From positions 1 to 64,000 of the forward strand of contig NZ_CAKZHV010000069.1 in assembly GCF_936927845.1 (NCBI RefSeq): DNA of 64,000 nucleotides. Reading direction: 5' to 3'. The notes beneath the pieces were generated by a model. It did not search any database. It was not told the origin of the DNA and was given only the letters and a program-made list of their open reading frames with translations. This stretch comes from an uncultured Sphingomonas sp. (GTDB lineage: Bacteria > Pseudomonadota > Alphaproteobacteria > Sphingomonadales > Sphingomonadaceae). The translations under genes and the position numbers were made by a program. Shown piece by piece: positions 17,081 through 26,700 of the stretch (the stretch's first letter is position 1; the number at the start of each line of letters is the position of its first letter).

Positions 17081-18349
17081 TCAGCGCGCGGAGACCACCG
17101 GCACCTCGTCGATCCGCGTCGTCCACGCCGGCGACTTCGACTCGGCGCGCATCCTCCAGTCGCGCTTGAACCCCTGCGCCGCCGACACGGCGGTGAAGCG
17201 ACCGAACCTGCCGTTCACCTCGTCAAGCGCCGTCATCAGCCGGGCGCGCCGGTCGGTGTCGCCCTCAAACAGCGTCCGCGGGCGCAGATCGGCGGCCACC
17301 AGGTCGTCCAGCATGATGCCCGCCTTCGTGTAGGCGAAGCCGTCACGCCACGCGGCCTCCACACCTCGGCGGGCGGCGGCGAGCAGTTGGAGCGAGTCGT
17401 CGGTCATCGGGTGCAGCGTCATGCGCCGGGATCCGTAGTGCTGCGGACGGTCGCGCTTGTGCGGGTTGGTGTGGAAGAAGACGGTGAGCTGGGCGGCGAC
17501 GAGCCCGTGCGACCGCAGCTTCTCACCCGCCCGCATCGCGTACTGGGCAACGGCACCCATTAGCGCCTCGAGATCGGTCATCGGCGTCCCGAATGACCGG
17601 GTCACCGCCATACCCTTACGCTGCGGCTCGACGACCTCCACCACGCTCGCGGCCACCCCCTGCAGTTCGGCGACGAGACGCTCCAAGACGACGGTGCCGA
17701 GCCCGCGCGCCTGCTTCATCTGCATGTCGCGGAGCTGGCCCGCGGTGGTGACGCCCAGCGTCGCCAGCTTCGCGGCCGTCGCCCGCCCGATCCCCCACAC
17801 TTCAGCAACCGGGAAGCGGTCGAGGACGAAGCCGCGGATCGTCTCGTCGCGCAGGTCGGCGACGCCGTCGAAGAGCGGGTTCTTCTTTGCGGCCGCGTTG
17901 GCCAGCTTGGCCAGGGTCTTCGTCGGCCCGATACCGACGCAGGTCGGGATCGTCGTCCAACGCTGGACCTGCCGTCGCATGCCATTGGCGTGCGCCACCA
18001 GGTCGCGGTCGGCGAATGGCGCCAGGTCGAGGAAGCTCTCGTCGATCGAGTAGATCTCGACCTCACTGGCGAACTCCTCCACGGCCGCGACGACCCGCCG
18101 CTGCATGTCCCCGTAGAGCGTGTAGTTCGAAGAGCGGACCACGACGCCGTGCCTGTCCAGGCGATCCCGGATCAAGTGGATGGGATCGCCCATCTTCACG
18201 CCGAGCGCCTTGGCCTCGTTCGAGCGGGCTATGGCGCAGCCGTCGTTGTTGCTGGCCACGACCACGGGAACGTCGACCAGCTTCGAGTCGAACGCGCGCT
18301 CGCAGCTGACATAGAAGTTGTTGCAGTCGATGAGACCGATCGCGGTCAC
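17081..18349 (-). CDS. umuC: UmuC-type Y-family DNA polymerase, 422 aa
   Basis: Catalytic subunit of an error-prone translesion polymerase V. It begins GLIDCNNFYVSCERAFD (first catalytic Asp), then VVVASNNDGCAIARSNEAK, then the palm motif YSIDESFLDL (SIDE), a helix-hairpin-helix segment near VWGIGRATAAKL, and the little finger. The GTG at 18349 overlaps the umuD stop (GTGA). The full length is intact for the family. With umuD it forms an SOS-controlled operon, a common cargo of mobile elements. Confidence 0.92.
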   Translation of the reverse strand: MTAIGLIDCNNFYVSCERAFDSKLVDVPVVVASNNDGCAIARSNEAKALGVKMGDPIHLIRDRLDRHGVVVRSSNYTLYGDMQRRVVAAVEEFASEVEIYSIDESFLDLAPFADRDLVAHANGMRRQVQRWTTIPTCVGIGPTKTLAKLANAAAKKNPLFDGVADLRDETIRGFVLDRFPVAEVWGIGRATAAKLATLGVTTAGQLRDMQMKQARGLGTVVLERLVAELQGVAASVVEVVEPQRKGMAVTRSFGTPMTDLEALMGAVAQYAMRAGEKLRSHGLVAAQLTVFFHTNPHKRDRPQHYGSRRMTLHPMTDDSLQLLAAARRGVEAAWRDGFAYTKAGIMLDDLVAADLRPRTLFEGDTDRRARLMTALDEVNGRFGRFTAVSAAQGFKRDWRMRAESKSPAWTTRIDEVPVVSAR

Positions 18350-18774
18350 GCGCGGTAACGGCGGGCCAGCGCGACCACGACGCCCCAGATCTCCACGTTC
18401 TCGTCGATTTGGATGGCGTCGTAGCCTTCCGCCTCTGGCACCAGCCACATCCGGTCGCCGCGGCGGCGCAGCCGCTTCATCGTGCGGTCGCCGTGGACGA
18501 GCGCGACGACGACGTCCCCGGCTCGCGCCTCGACCGCCCGGCTGACGACGACCAAGTCGCCGTCGTTTATGCCCGCATCGACCATCGAATGGCCCGCGAC
18601 CCGCATAACGTAGCTCGCCGCCGGGTGGTCGATCAGCCAGGCCGCGAGGTCGATCGGCTCCTCCATGTCGTCCTGCGCGGGCGACGGGAAGCCAGCCGGC
18701 GTCGCGCAGACGAACAGCGGCAGCTCGTGGGCGACCGCCTCAAAGGGCACGTCATGCAGGGTCAGGCTGGTCAT
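18346..18774 (-). CDS. umuD: UmuD-type S24 self-cleaving protein, 142 aa
   Basis: Polymerase V accessory subunit. It has the cleavage region with Ala27-Gly28 followed by FPSPA, as in UmuD. The catalytic Ser63 is in GHSMVDAGI and the Lys100 in DRTMKRL. RecA filaments stimulate self-cleavage to give active UmuD'. It is first in the umuDC operon, 45 bases from an SOS box on its upstream side. Confidence 0.92.
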   Translation of the reverse strand: MTSLTLHDVPFEAVAHELPLFVCATPAGFPSPAQDDMEEPIDLAAWLIDHPAASYVMRVAGHSMVDAGINDGDLVVVSRAVEARAGDVVVALVHGDRTMKRLRRRGDRMWLVPEAEGYDAIQIDENVEIWGVVVALARRYRA

Positions 18775-18819
18775 CTACACGCTTCCAAACACCGGTTCGG
18801 AGACGTTCTAGGACGGTTT

Positions 18820-18834
18820 GAACAAATTGAGAAC
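18820..18834 (-). promoter_or_regulatory. LexA (SOS) box, GTTC-N7-GTTC
   Basis: On the minus strand the sequence reads GTTC-TCAATTT-GTTC, a perfect match to the alphaproteobacterial SOS box. It lies 46 bases upstream of the umuD start and just downstream of the CBASS E2-like gene stop, so it should place umuDC under DNA-damage control. Confidence 0.85.
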
Positions 18835-18851
18835 GGACCTGCAGCGGCGGT

Positions 18852-19469
18852 CTACGGGATGAGGTAGGGCATGCACCGCATCACGGGTTCATCGATGGCG
18901 CGCAGCGACCGGGTTCGCGCGCTCCGTGCCGACGTTGGGACGGGGATAACGGGGGTGTCGTGCGATGCCTCTTCTCCGCCCCATGACCCGGTGACGTGCC
19001 ACATCTCGTAGTAGAACAGCCACTCGGCCGACCATGGGACGATCGAGTCCGCGAGGAGCATGTAATCGTTCCAGTCGTGGCTCAGGGGATGGAACAGGCA
19101 CAATTGGGGCCCGCGCGGATTGTCGTGGTCGCCGTAGAGGTGCGGAACCGGAAGGTGGGGCTCCTCACCGCGTCGTGTCAGCGGCGACAGCACCCGGACG
19201 CTCGGTGCGAAGCCGCCGAAGGCGATCCGACCATCGTCCATACCTCGGTGGTCGACGATCCGGACGCGATACGGCTGCGACACGGGCGTGAGCTCGCCCT
19301 CCCAGATCGTTACCCAGGGCAAGTCCAGCACCGCTCGAAAGTCGGGAAACTTCTCCTTCATCGCCTTCGCCTGCAGCTGCGCGAAAGCGTTCGCGACCGC
19401 CGGGCGCCAGCCGTTCGACGCCACCGTGAGCAGCGGTGCCGACCAGCTTGCGTCCGGGTCCGCAATCAT
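18852..19469 (-). CDS. CBASS E2-like (Cap2-short type) protein, 205 aa
   Basis: The core LDLPWVTIWEGELTPVSQPY with RVRIVD, then VRVLSPLTRR, PHLYGD and GPQLCLFHPLSHDWNDYM fits the E2-like proteins of type II-short CBASS. Cys124 in the PQLCLFHP segment is the candidate catalytic cysteine. No E1 domain is present, as expected for the short type. Its ATG overlaps the CD-NTase stop (ATGA at 19466-19469). By family knowledge it conjugates or primes the CD-NTase C-terminus. Confidence 0.75.
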   Translation of the reverse strand: MIADPDASWSAPLLTVASNGWRPAVANAFAQLQAKAMKEKFPDFRAVLDLPWVTIWEGELTPVSQPYRVRIVDHRGMDDGRIAFGGFAPSVRVLSPLTRRGEEPHLPVPHLYGDHDNPRGPQLCLFHPLSHDWNDYMLLADSIVPWSAEWLFYYEMWHVTGSWGGEEASHDTPVIPVPTSARSARTRSLRAIDEPVMRCMPYLIP

Positions 19470-20617
19470 CGCGCCGGCCCGCCGTAGAACTTGTGGGCCG
19501 GCGCCGCCACGCTGCCCGCGGGGACTGCCCCGCCGAAGCTGACCGCACCGGTCTTCGCCGTGGCGAACTGGCCCGAACGGCTCTGCGCGTTCGCACGCTC
19601 CACCGCTTGGCGATAACCGTCTCGCGCCGCATTCTCGCCGAACAGCTCCATCAGGATGTCGCGCTTGCTCACCTGCGTGCCCGCCGAGCGGACGAGTTCA
19701 TCGAGCCGCTGGACGAGGATTGCGAGGTCGGCGGCGAACCGGCGGTTGGACCAGGGCGTCTTCGGCCAGCGGTCCGAAAGCACGTCCTCGCGACAGGCCG
19801 GGTTCTCGACGCGCAGGCCATCCTTAGCCACGGTCGCGCCAAGGTAAGCCGCGGCGTTGCGCAGGTCGGTCACCAAGCCGGCACCCTGCGGCGCCTGCGC
19901 CGCGATGCACGACAGCAGGACCGAAGGACAGCGATCGTAGTTCCCGCGGTCGCAACGGAGGTCGCGGAAGCGCTTGAGCAGCTGGATAGTCAGCAGGCGA
20001 TCCGGCTTGTTCTCGGCCGGGGTCTGCTGAGGCACGGGCACGACCTGCGCGCGGACCGCGCGCTCGTTGATCACGACGCGCGGCCGGACCATACCGTCGA
20101 ACCAGCGCGCGAACCCCTCCGGGTTCGCGAGCGGGTGATCGGGCCGGCCGGGGTGACGGTCGAAGATCGACACGACGCGCGGGTCGCGGCCCGGCACCAG
20201 CACGGCGGGCGTCACGTCGAGATGCATGTTGGCGTAGCCCAGCGTGACGCACCGCTTCTTGATCTCGCAGGTGGTGAACTGGAGTCGGCCCTTCCCGGCG
20301 TTCAACGAGCGAGCCACCAGGGCGAGCACCGCATCCGGGTCGGCCAGTGGATCGACCGCCAGCTCCAGGATCAGGTCGATGTCGTAGTCCTCGCGGTCGT
20401 CGTATGCCGAGATGGTCGACCCCATGCGGAACGAGCCTTGCGGGTAGATCACCGGTGCGTAGTCGGGAAAGCCGCTCTCGTGCTCGTCCAGGTAGCGGCT
20501 GACCGCATCGAAGTGGCCGACCGCCTCCTCGTAGGCGGTGGGCGTCAGCTGGATTCGGCGCGCGACGTCGGCGAGCAGATCGTCGTAGAAGCGATCGACG
20601 GGATTGGTGTGCAGCAT
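19466..20617 (-). CDS. CD-NTase (cGAS/DncV-like nucleotidyltransferase), 383 aa
   Basis: Makes the cyclic oligonucleotide signal of CBASS. The nucleotidyltransferase signature is GSFRMGSTISAYDDREDYDI, with GS at 61-62, catalytic Asp79 and Asp81 in YDIDL, and a third Asp134 in MHLDVTP. A helical C-terminal domain follows. The extreme C-terminus is Gly/Ala-rich, ending KFYGGPAR, a flexible tail of the sort the E2-like partner could act on. The ATG at 20617 is two bases from the end of the patatin gene. Cyclic product cannot be predicted from sequence by eye. Confidence 0.85.
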   Translation of the reverse strand: MLHTNPVDRFYDDLLADVARRIQLTPTAYEEAVGHFDAVSRYLDEHESGFPDYAPVIYPQGSFRMGSTISAYDDREDYDIDLILELAVDPLADPDAVLALVARSLNAGKGRLQFTTCEIKKRCVTLGYANMHLDVTPAVLVPGRDPRVVSIFDRHPGRPDHPLANPEGFARWFDGMVRPRVVINERAVRAQVVPVPQQTPAENKPDRLLTIQLLKRFRDLRCDRGNYDRCPSVLLSCIAAQAPQGAGLVTDLRNAAAYLGATVAKDGLRVENPACREDVLSDRWPKTPWSNRRFAADLAILVQRLDELVRSAGTQVSKRDILMELFGENAARDGYRQAVERANAQSRSGQFATAKTGAVSFGGAVPAGSVAAPAHKFYGGPAR

Positions 20618-20618
20618 G

Positions 20619-21653
20619 TCAGTTCCCCTGTTCGGAGTTGAACGGGACGAACGGCTCCCGCGTGCCGATGAAGAAGCACTTCTCGATGTCCGGCAGGTGC
20701 GACCGCGCGCTGGCGCAGCCCATCTGCACCAGCTTCTCGACGCTCGCCGCGTCGTCCAGCGACGCGAACCCGGCCTCCACCATCGGGTTGATCCGAAGGA
20801 GGTGAGGATTGGTATGCGGATGCCCCAGCAGCAGCTTGGCGGTCGCATGGCTGAAGCGGTCCTGCCCCTGGAACAGCAGGTCCAAGAGCCACTTCACGTC
20901 CTTCATGCCGACGACGTCCCTCGTCGGATGGACGGTGTCGGTGCAGCCCAGCGACAGGAGGCGGACCTCCTCCATCGGCCACCGCAGCACCGCCGCCGCC
21001 TCGATCGCTGCCGAGCCCATCGGGTTGTTCGCCCATACGCCGCCGTCCAGCAGATGCGAGGCGCCCTCGAAGTTGTGCGCGGGCAGAAACGAGGGCGCGG
21101 CCGCGGTCGCGAGCGCCGCATCCACCGCTCGCCGGCCATGGTCCACCTTGAAGCGCTCGTGGTGCGCGGTCTTGAAGACGTAGGGTCCGCCATGCGCAGA
21201 ATCATAGGCGGGGATCACCAGCCGGGTGGCGCTGTCGCCGATGAGCCGCGCGCCGAACACGTCCTCAAGCGCAGTCCGCAACTCGTCCGCCTCATACTTG
21301 GCGGTGCGCACGTGACGCGCGGTCCGGCGCATGCCGCGGAACCAGCCGCGGACCCCGCTGAGCGGACCGTTCAGCGGTGCCTGGTCGAAGATGCGGGGAC
21401 CCCGCTCGACGTAGAAGCGGCAGATCTCGGCCGCGCTGATGCCAAGCCCGAGCCCGAGCGCGATGATGCCGCCGGTGGAGGTGCCGGCGATCAGGTCAAA
21501 CTGGTCGACCGTCCGCTTACCGGTGAGCCGCTCCATCTCGGCCAGGAACGATGCCGGCAGAGCGCCCTTCAAACCGCCGCCGTCGATCGCCAGAATCCGG
21601 CGGGGCAACCCGGCGGGCCGCTCAGCGGATGCGTGCGTCTCGCGCGACATCAT
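20619..21653 (-). CDS. capV: CapV-type patatin phospholipase (CBASS effector), 344 aa
   Basis: The effector that degrades membrane lipids when bound by the CBASS nucleotide signal. Motifs: RILAIDGGGLKGALPASFLA (oxyanion DGGG), the nucleophile Ser in IAGTSTGGIIAL, and the Asp in LLDGGVWANNP (D-G-G/A dyad). It is the first gene of the minus-strand CBASS operon. ATG at 21653 (or 21650) follows AGGAAAGG. The system order is effector, CD-NTase, E2-like. Confidence 0.88.
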   Translation of the reverse strand: MMSRETHASAERPAGLPRRILAIDGGGLKGALPASFLAEMERLTGKRTVDQFDLIAGTSTGGIIALGLGLGISAAEICRFYVERGPRIFDQAPLNGPLSGVRGWFRGMRRTARHVRTAKYEADELRTALEDVFGARLIGDSATRLVIPAYDSAHGGPYVFKTAHHERFKVDHGRRAVDAALATAAAPSFLPAHNFEGASHLLDGGVWANNPMGSAAIEAAAVLRWPMEEVRLLSLGCTDTVHPTRDVVGMKDVKWLLDLLFQGQDRFSHATAKLLLGHPHTNPHLLRINPMVEAGFASLDDAASVEKLVQMGCASARSHLPDIEKCFFIGTREPFVPFNSEQGN

Positions 21654-21766
21654 CGGCCCTTTCCTACATCGCGTAAGATATAGTGAACGGGTAATCGCTT
21701 GTAAACCAGCGCGGCCGCAGCGTAAGATCAAACAGACGGCGCCGTCCGGCGTCGGGGAGGAAGACC
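21654..21766. promoter_or_regulatory. Divergent CBASS/XRE-BREX control region with repeated GCGTAAGAT
   Basis: GCGTAAGAT occurs at 21671-21679 and again at 21720-21728, 49 bases apart in the same orientation. The 113-base region separates capV from the XRE regulator gene and is AT-richer in its centre. The XRE protein encoded alongside is the obvious candidate to bind these repeats; that is inference. Confidence 0.5.
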
Positions 21767-22081
21767 GTGTCACTCGCCACCAGACTGAAGGAGCTGCGCA
21801 CGCGGAACCGGCAGTCGCTCCAGCAGGTCGCCGACGGCGTCGGCGTCTCCAAGGCGCACGTCTGGGAGCTGGAGACGGGCAAGAGTCGCAACCCCGGCAT
21901 TGAACTGGTACGGAAGCTGGCCGAGCACTTCTCCGTCAGCATCGCGTTCCTGACGGGCGACGCCGACGGCGGGGAGCAGGACCCCGCCGCGCTCCAGTTC
22001 TTCCGCGAGTTCGGCGGCGACCTATCCACCCGTGACTGGGAAACGCTGCGGACCGTGGCGGAGAGGCTCAAGGACCGCTGA
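21767..22081 (+). CDS. XRE-family HTH regulator, 104 aa
   Basis: N-terminal XRE HTH: LATRLKELRTRNRQSLQQVA, VGVSKAHVWELETGKSRNPG, then LVRKLAEHFSVSIAFLTGD. The C-terminal tail is acidic. The GTG start at 21767 has GGGAGG upstream. The stop overlaps the ATG of the ImmA/IrrE gene. Such pairs act as repressor plus anti-repressor protease, so it probably represses one or both divergent operons. Confidence 0.82.
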   Translation: MSLATRLKELRTRNRQSLQQVADGVGVSKAHVWELETGKSRNPGIELVRKLAEHFSVSIAFLTGDADGGEQDPAALQFFREFGGDLSTRDWETLRTVAERLKDR

Positions 22082-22944
22082 TGGTCAACGAGGCGCTGCT
22101 GATGGATCTGGCTGACTGCGGATCCCCGGAGCGCCTGCTCGGCGTCATCCTCGACCACCACCACGACTGGACTCCGCCTGTCGACGTCGAGGCGTTCGCG
22201 CGGACGGTGGGCATCCTGGAGTTTCGCGACCTGGAGGTCGACGGCTTCGTGGGCGCACTGATGACGGACATGGAGAAGACGAAGGGCATCATCCTGTCCG
22301 CGGCGGGCATGGCGCCTCCGCGGCGACGCTTCACCGTCGCTCACGAACTGGGCCACTTCCTCATCGCGGCCCACCGGGGCGACAAACGATGCACCTCCAA
22401 GGACCTGATGGAGACGCGCCGCGAGACGCTGCACCAGAAGGAGGAAGCACAGGCCAACCGCTTCGCTGCCGGGCTGCTGATGCCCAAGCCGTGGTTCGCC
22501 GCCCAGACGGACGAACTGGGCTCGCCGGAACTGGCGCACCTGCGGGTGCTCGCCTCGACCTACTCGGTCAGCATGGAGGCCGCCGCCAACCGCTACGCCG
22601 AACTGACGCCCGAAACCTGCGCGTTCGTGTTCGTCCGGAACGGGCGAATCAGATACGCGCGGCCGTCGAAGACCTTTCCGCCGCTGTCGGTGCGTTCCGG
22701 CGATGCCGCACCAACGGACTGCCAACGCGGGGGCCTGACCGCCGGATCGTGGACGCGCGCGGACGTTGGCGCATGGCTCCGCTTGAGCGAGATGACCCGC
22801 CGGCCGGACCTCCGTCTGCAGATCGTCGATCAATCAGGCGGGTTCCAAACCGTGCTACTTCACATCGACGCGACGGTGCACGACGACGACGCTGAAGAAG
22901 CCGACCTGATCGAGAGCTACACGCCTCGCTTTAGCAGGCGCTGA
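22081..22944 (+). CDS. ImmA/IrrE-family metallopeptidase, 287 aa
   Basis: The zinc-binding motif FTVAHELGHFL places His88, Glu89 and His92, with a likely third ligand Glu in KEEAQANRFAAGLLMP near 122. The C-terminal half (residues 170-287) is less conserved. It is coupled to the XRE gene (TGATG overlap). By analogy with ImmA it may cleave the XRE repressor and derepress the defence operons. Confidence 0.82.
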   Translation: MVNEALLMDLADCGSPERLLGVILDHHHDWTPPVDVEAFARTVGILEFRDLEVDGFVGALMTDMEKTKGIILSAAGMAPPRRRFTVAHELGHFLIAAHRGDKRCTSKDLMETRRETLHQKEEAQANRFAAGLLMPKPWFAAQTDELGSPELAHLRVLASTYSVSMEAAANRYAELTPETCAFVFVRNGRIRYARPSKTFPPLSVRSGDAAPTDCQRGGLTAGSWTRADVGAWLRLSEMTRRPDLRLQIVDQSGGFQTVLLHIDATVHDDDAEEADLIESYTPRFSRR

Positions 22945-23005
22945 GGGTTTCCGCGCGAAGAAACCGTTTGGCCAAGCCCAGGCTCATTCCTAAAACCCCG
23001 GAAGG

Positions 23006-23260
23006 ATGGAGGGAAACGGGCATCTTGAACTGCTCCGCTTGGTCGGAGAAGCGCTCTACGGCGAGCGGTGGCAGGCGCCCATCGCCGGCGACCTCGGCGT
23101 GTCCGATCGCGCAGTGCGCTACTGGATCTCGACGGCCAATCCGTGCCCCGAGGATCTCGGTCTCCGCCTGCTCGCCATCGTGGTCCGCAAGCGCGAGTCG
23201 CTCGCCGGACTCGAAAAGGTCGTGTTCGAGCGGCTGAAGCTCAGCGGCGGGCCGTCATGA
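23006..23260 (+). CDS. Small HTH-like protein leading the BREX operon, 84 aa
   Basis: The sequence LLRLVGEALYGERWQAPIAG with DLGVSDRAVRYWISTANPCP has a helix-turn-helix of the kind seen in short XRE-like or transposase-like repressors. Its stop overlaps the brxF start (ATGA at 23257-23260), so it is co-translated with BREX and is a candidate BREX regulator. Confidence 0.65.
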   Translation: MEGNGHLELLRLVGEALYGERWQAPIAGDLGVSDRAVRYWISTANPCPEDLGLRLLAIVVRKRESLAGLEKVVFERLKLSGGPS

Positions 23261-23736
23261 TCGACCATCGGTCAGCCGCGCGGGACGCCAAGCGCCTGCT
23301 GGACGCCACGGGCATGTCCGGCGGCAAGCCGGTGCTGCTCGTCGGTGACGATGACGACCGGCGCGTCACGCTCGAGGCGCTATCCGAGCTCGTCGGCGTG
23401 CTGCCGATCAACCTGAACGTCGCGCTAGCGCAAGCGCTTATTGATGCGGCCGGCACACGGGCGGACGTGGGCGCGATCATTGCCGCGATGCAGCCGGCGT
23501 CCCCCTTTCTCCTGCTCGACCGCATCCAGATCCTTTTGCTGCCGCAGCTCAGGACCAACGCCACCGACGTGCTCTGCCGCGTCGCCCGGCGCCGTGCGGT
23601 CTGCGCCTCCTGGCCGGGCCGGCTCGACCAGGGCCGCCTCCGCTACGCCGATCCCGACCATCCCGAATGTCTCGACGAAGACGCGACACGCGCGCTCGTC
23701 CTCGACCTGTCGACCAACGAAGGCACATACCGATGA
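23257..23736 (+). CDS. brxF: BrxF, type 3 BREX ATPase-like subunit, 159 aa
   Basis: A small protein with P-loop-ATPase-like strands (KPVLLVGDDDDRR, and FLLLDRIQILLLPQ which resembles a Walker B strand) but no clear GxxxxGK[ST]. Position is the main evidence: it is the first gene of a brxF-brxC-pglXI-brxHII-pglZ-brxA series, the gene order of type 3 BREX. The stop overlaps the brxC start. Confidence 0.75.
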   Translation: MIDHRSAARDAKRLLDATGMSGGKPVLLVGDDDDRRVTLEALSELVGVLPINLNVALAQALIDAAGTRADVGAIIAAMQPASPFLLLDRIQILLLPQLRTNATDVLCRVARRRAVCASWPGRLDQGRLRYADPDHPECLDEDATRALVLDLSTNEGTYR

Positions 23737-26700
23737 AGTACAGCGATCTCGTCAAGTTCGAGCCGATCGAATCGGTCATCCAGCTGCTCGACGCCAACAA
23801 GGCGGACGAGGGCCGTCGCCTGGTCGCCAGCTACGTCATCTCGGATGCCATGGCCGACCGCATCGCCGACGTGATCTTCCCCCAGCTCGGCTTCGATCCC
23901 GCGGTCGACCACAAGGGGATCCTGGTCGTCGGCAACTACGGCACCGGCAAGTCGCACCTCATGTCGGTGATCTCCACCATCGCCGAAGATGCCGAGGTGG
24001 TGCCGGAGGTCCGCAACGAGAAGGTGCGCACCGCCGCCGGTCCGATCGGCGGGAGGTTCCAGGTGCTGCGCATCGAGATCTCCAGTCGCATGTCGCTGCG
24101 CGACATCCTGGTGCAGGAGCTGGAAGGCTTCCTGGCGGCCAAGGGCGTCACATTCAAGTTTCCGCCCGAGGACAAAGTCACGCAGAACAAGACCGCGCTC
24201 ATCGAGATGATGGACGCGTTCGAGCAGAGGTTTCCCGGTCAGGGGCTGCTCGTCGTCGTCGACGAGATGCTCGATTATCTGCGCTCCCGCAAGGACACCG
24301 AGCTCGTCCATGACCTGTCCTTCCTCCGCGAGATCGGCGAGATCGCGAAGAACACCCGCTTCCGCTTCGTAGGCGGCGTTCAGGAGGCGATCTTCGACAG
24401 CGCCCGGTTCGCCTCCACCGCCGACAGCCTGCGGCGCGTGAAGGATCGCTTTCAGCAGGTGCTGATCGACCGACAGGACATCGGCTTCGTGGTGGCCGAG
24501 CGGCTGCTCCGCAAGGACGAGCACCAGCGCGAGGCAATCCGGAAGCATCTGGAGCCGTTCGCCAAGTTCTACGGCAGCATGGGCGACAAGCTCGACCAGT
24601 TCGTGCGGCTCTTTCCGGTACACCCCGACTACCTCGCCATCTTCGAACGCATCGAGTTCGCCGAGAACCGTAACGCGTTATCCACGCTCTCCGGCACGAT
24701 GAGGAGAATGCTGGACGAGAACGTGCCGACCGACGCGCCGGGCGTGATCACCTACGACAGCTTCTGGACCGACGTGCGCTCCAACCCTGCGTTCCGCGCG
24801 CAGATCGGCGTCCGCGACGTCGTCCGGATCGCCGAGACCCTGCAGGAGAAGGTCGAGACGGCGTTCCCGAAGGGTAAGGCGCTGAGCCGCCCGACCGCGC
24901 ACCGGATCATCGACGGTCTGGCGATCCAGCGCCTGACCACACCCGACATCCACGTGCCGATGGGTCCGACCTCCGCCGAGCTCCGCGACCAGCTCCTGCT
25001 GATGAACCCCATGGCGGCCGACTTCCCCTCAGACGAGCCGGCGCAGGACCTGCTCACCTTCATCGACGCCACCATCGGCGACATCATGAAGGCCGTGAAC
25101 GGGCAGTTCATCACGCGGGCGACGGGCAGCGACCAAGTGTTCCTCGATGTCGCCAAGGACGTCGACTATGACGCCGAGATCGACAAGCGCGGCGAGAGCC
25201 TTGACGACGAGGATCTCGACAACGCCTACTACCAGGCCATCGCCCACCTAATGGAGCGGACCGACGAGGCGACGCACCTGCCGGGTCACAAAATCTGGCA
25301 GTATCCGCTGGAGTGGTTCGAGCGCCGGGTCCACCGGGACGGCTACCTGTTCTTCGGCTCGCCAAACGACCGGCCGACCGCCTATCCGGCACGCGACTTC
25401 TACCTCTACTTCGTCCAGCCCTACGACCCGCCGAAGTTCAAGGACGAGGAGAAGCCCGACGAGGTGTTCCTGCGGCTCGCCAGCAAGGACGAGGCGCTGA
25501 CCGCCATCCTGCGGCGCTTCTCGTCGGCATCGGCACTGGCCGGACTCAACAGCGGTAACGCCAAGACCGTCTACACGAACAAGGCCGAGGACGCGCTCAA
25601 GAGCATGCGCAAGTGGCTGCGCGACCAGCAGACCACCGCCTTCAACGTCACGTACCGGGGCAAGACCCGCACGCTCGGCGAGTGGGCGAAGGGGTTCTCG
25701 GTGCGCGAGCGCGCGGGCATCAAGGGCGACGAGACCGTCAACTTCCGCGAGTACATCAACGCGTCGGCGGGCTTCCTGCTCGCGCCGCACTTCGCCGAGC
25801 AGTATCCGGAATACCCGACCTTCGGCACGATTGTGACCGACGCCAACCGGCGGATGCTATGCACGACCGCCGTGAAGGCGCTGTCCGGTCCGGCCCGGCC
25901 GAAGGACGCGGTCATGATCCTCGACGCGTTGAAGCTGCTGGACGGCGACAAGCTCGATCCGCGCCACTCGCCTTACGCCCAGGAGATCACCACGCGCCTC
26001 GCCGCCAAGGGGCCCGGCCAGGTGCTCAATCGCGGAGAGGTCTTCGAGGCGACATCCATGGCGGAGTCGTTCGCGCCGGGCCGCTTCGGGCTTGAGCCCG
26101 ACCTCGTCGCCGTCGTTCTGGCGGCGCTGGTCCATTCGGGCGACGTGGTCGTGTCCGTCGCCGGCCGGAAGGTCGACTCGTCGAACCTCGGTGACGGCTC
26201 GGCATCGCTCGTCGAGGAGCTGGCGGCCTTCAAGCACGTCGAGGCTCCGAAGGACGTCAATGTGACGGTCCTGCGCGACCTCTACGAAATGTTCGGGCTC
26301 CCGGCTGGGCAGGCGCAGGCGGCCGCCAAGGGCGACGACGCCGCGGTCCGCAACCTCCAGGACGCGCTGGAGAAGGTCATCGCCAGCACGCTCACACTGG
26401 GGACGGGGCTGGAGAGCTCGCTCTCCTTCTGGGGTGCCTCGGTCATGTCGCCGGAGCAGGTTCAGGACGGCAGGACTTGGATCGATGCCGCGAGGAAGTT
26501 CGCCGAGTCCCACACCGCCTACAACAGCCCCGCCAAGCTGAAGAACCTGCGAACCACGCCCGCCGACGTCGCGGCGCGTGCCGACGACTTCGCCGGCTAC
26601 CGCCGCGTCGCATCGCTGGTCGGCCAGATCGAGGCGGTCGCCAGGGACGCAACCTATCTGCAGCAGACCGAGATCGTCCTGCGGGACGACGATCCCTGGC

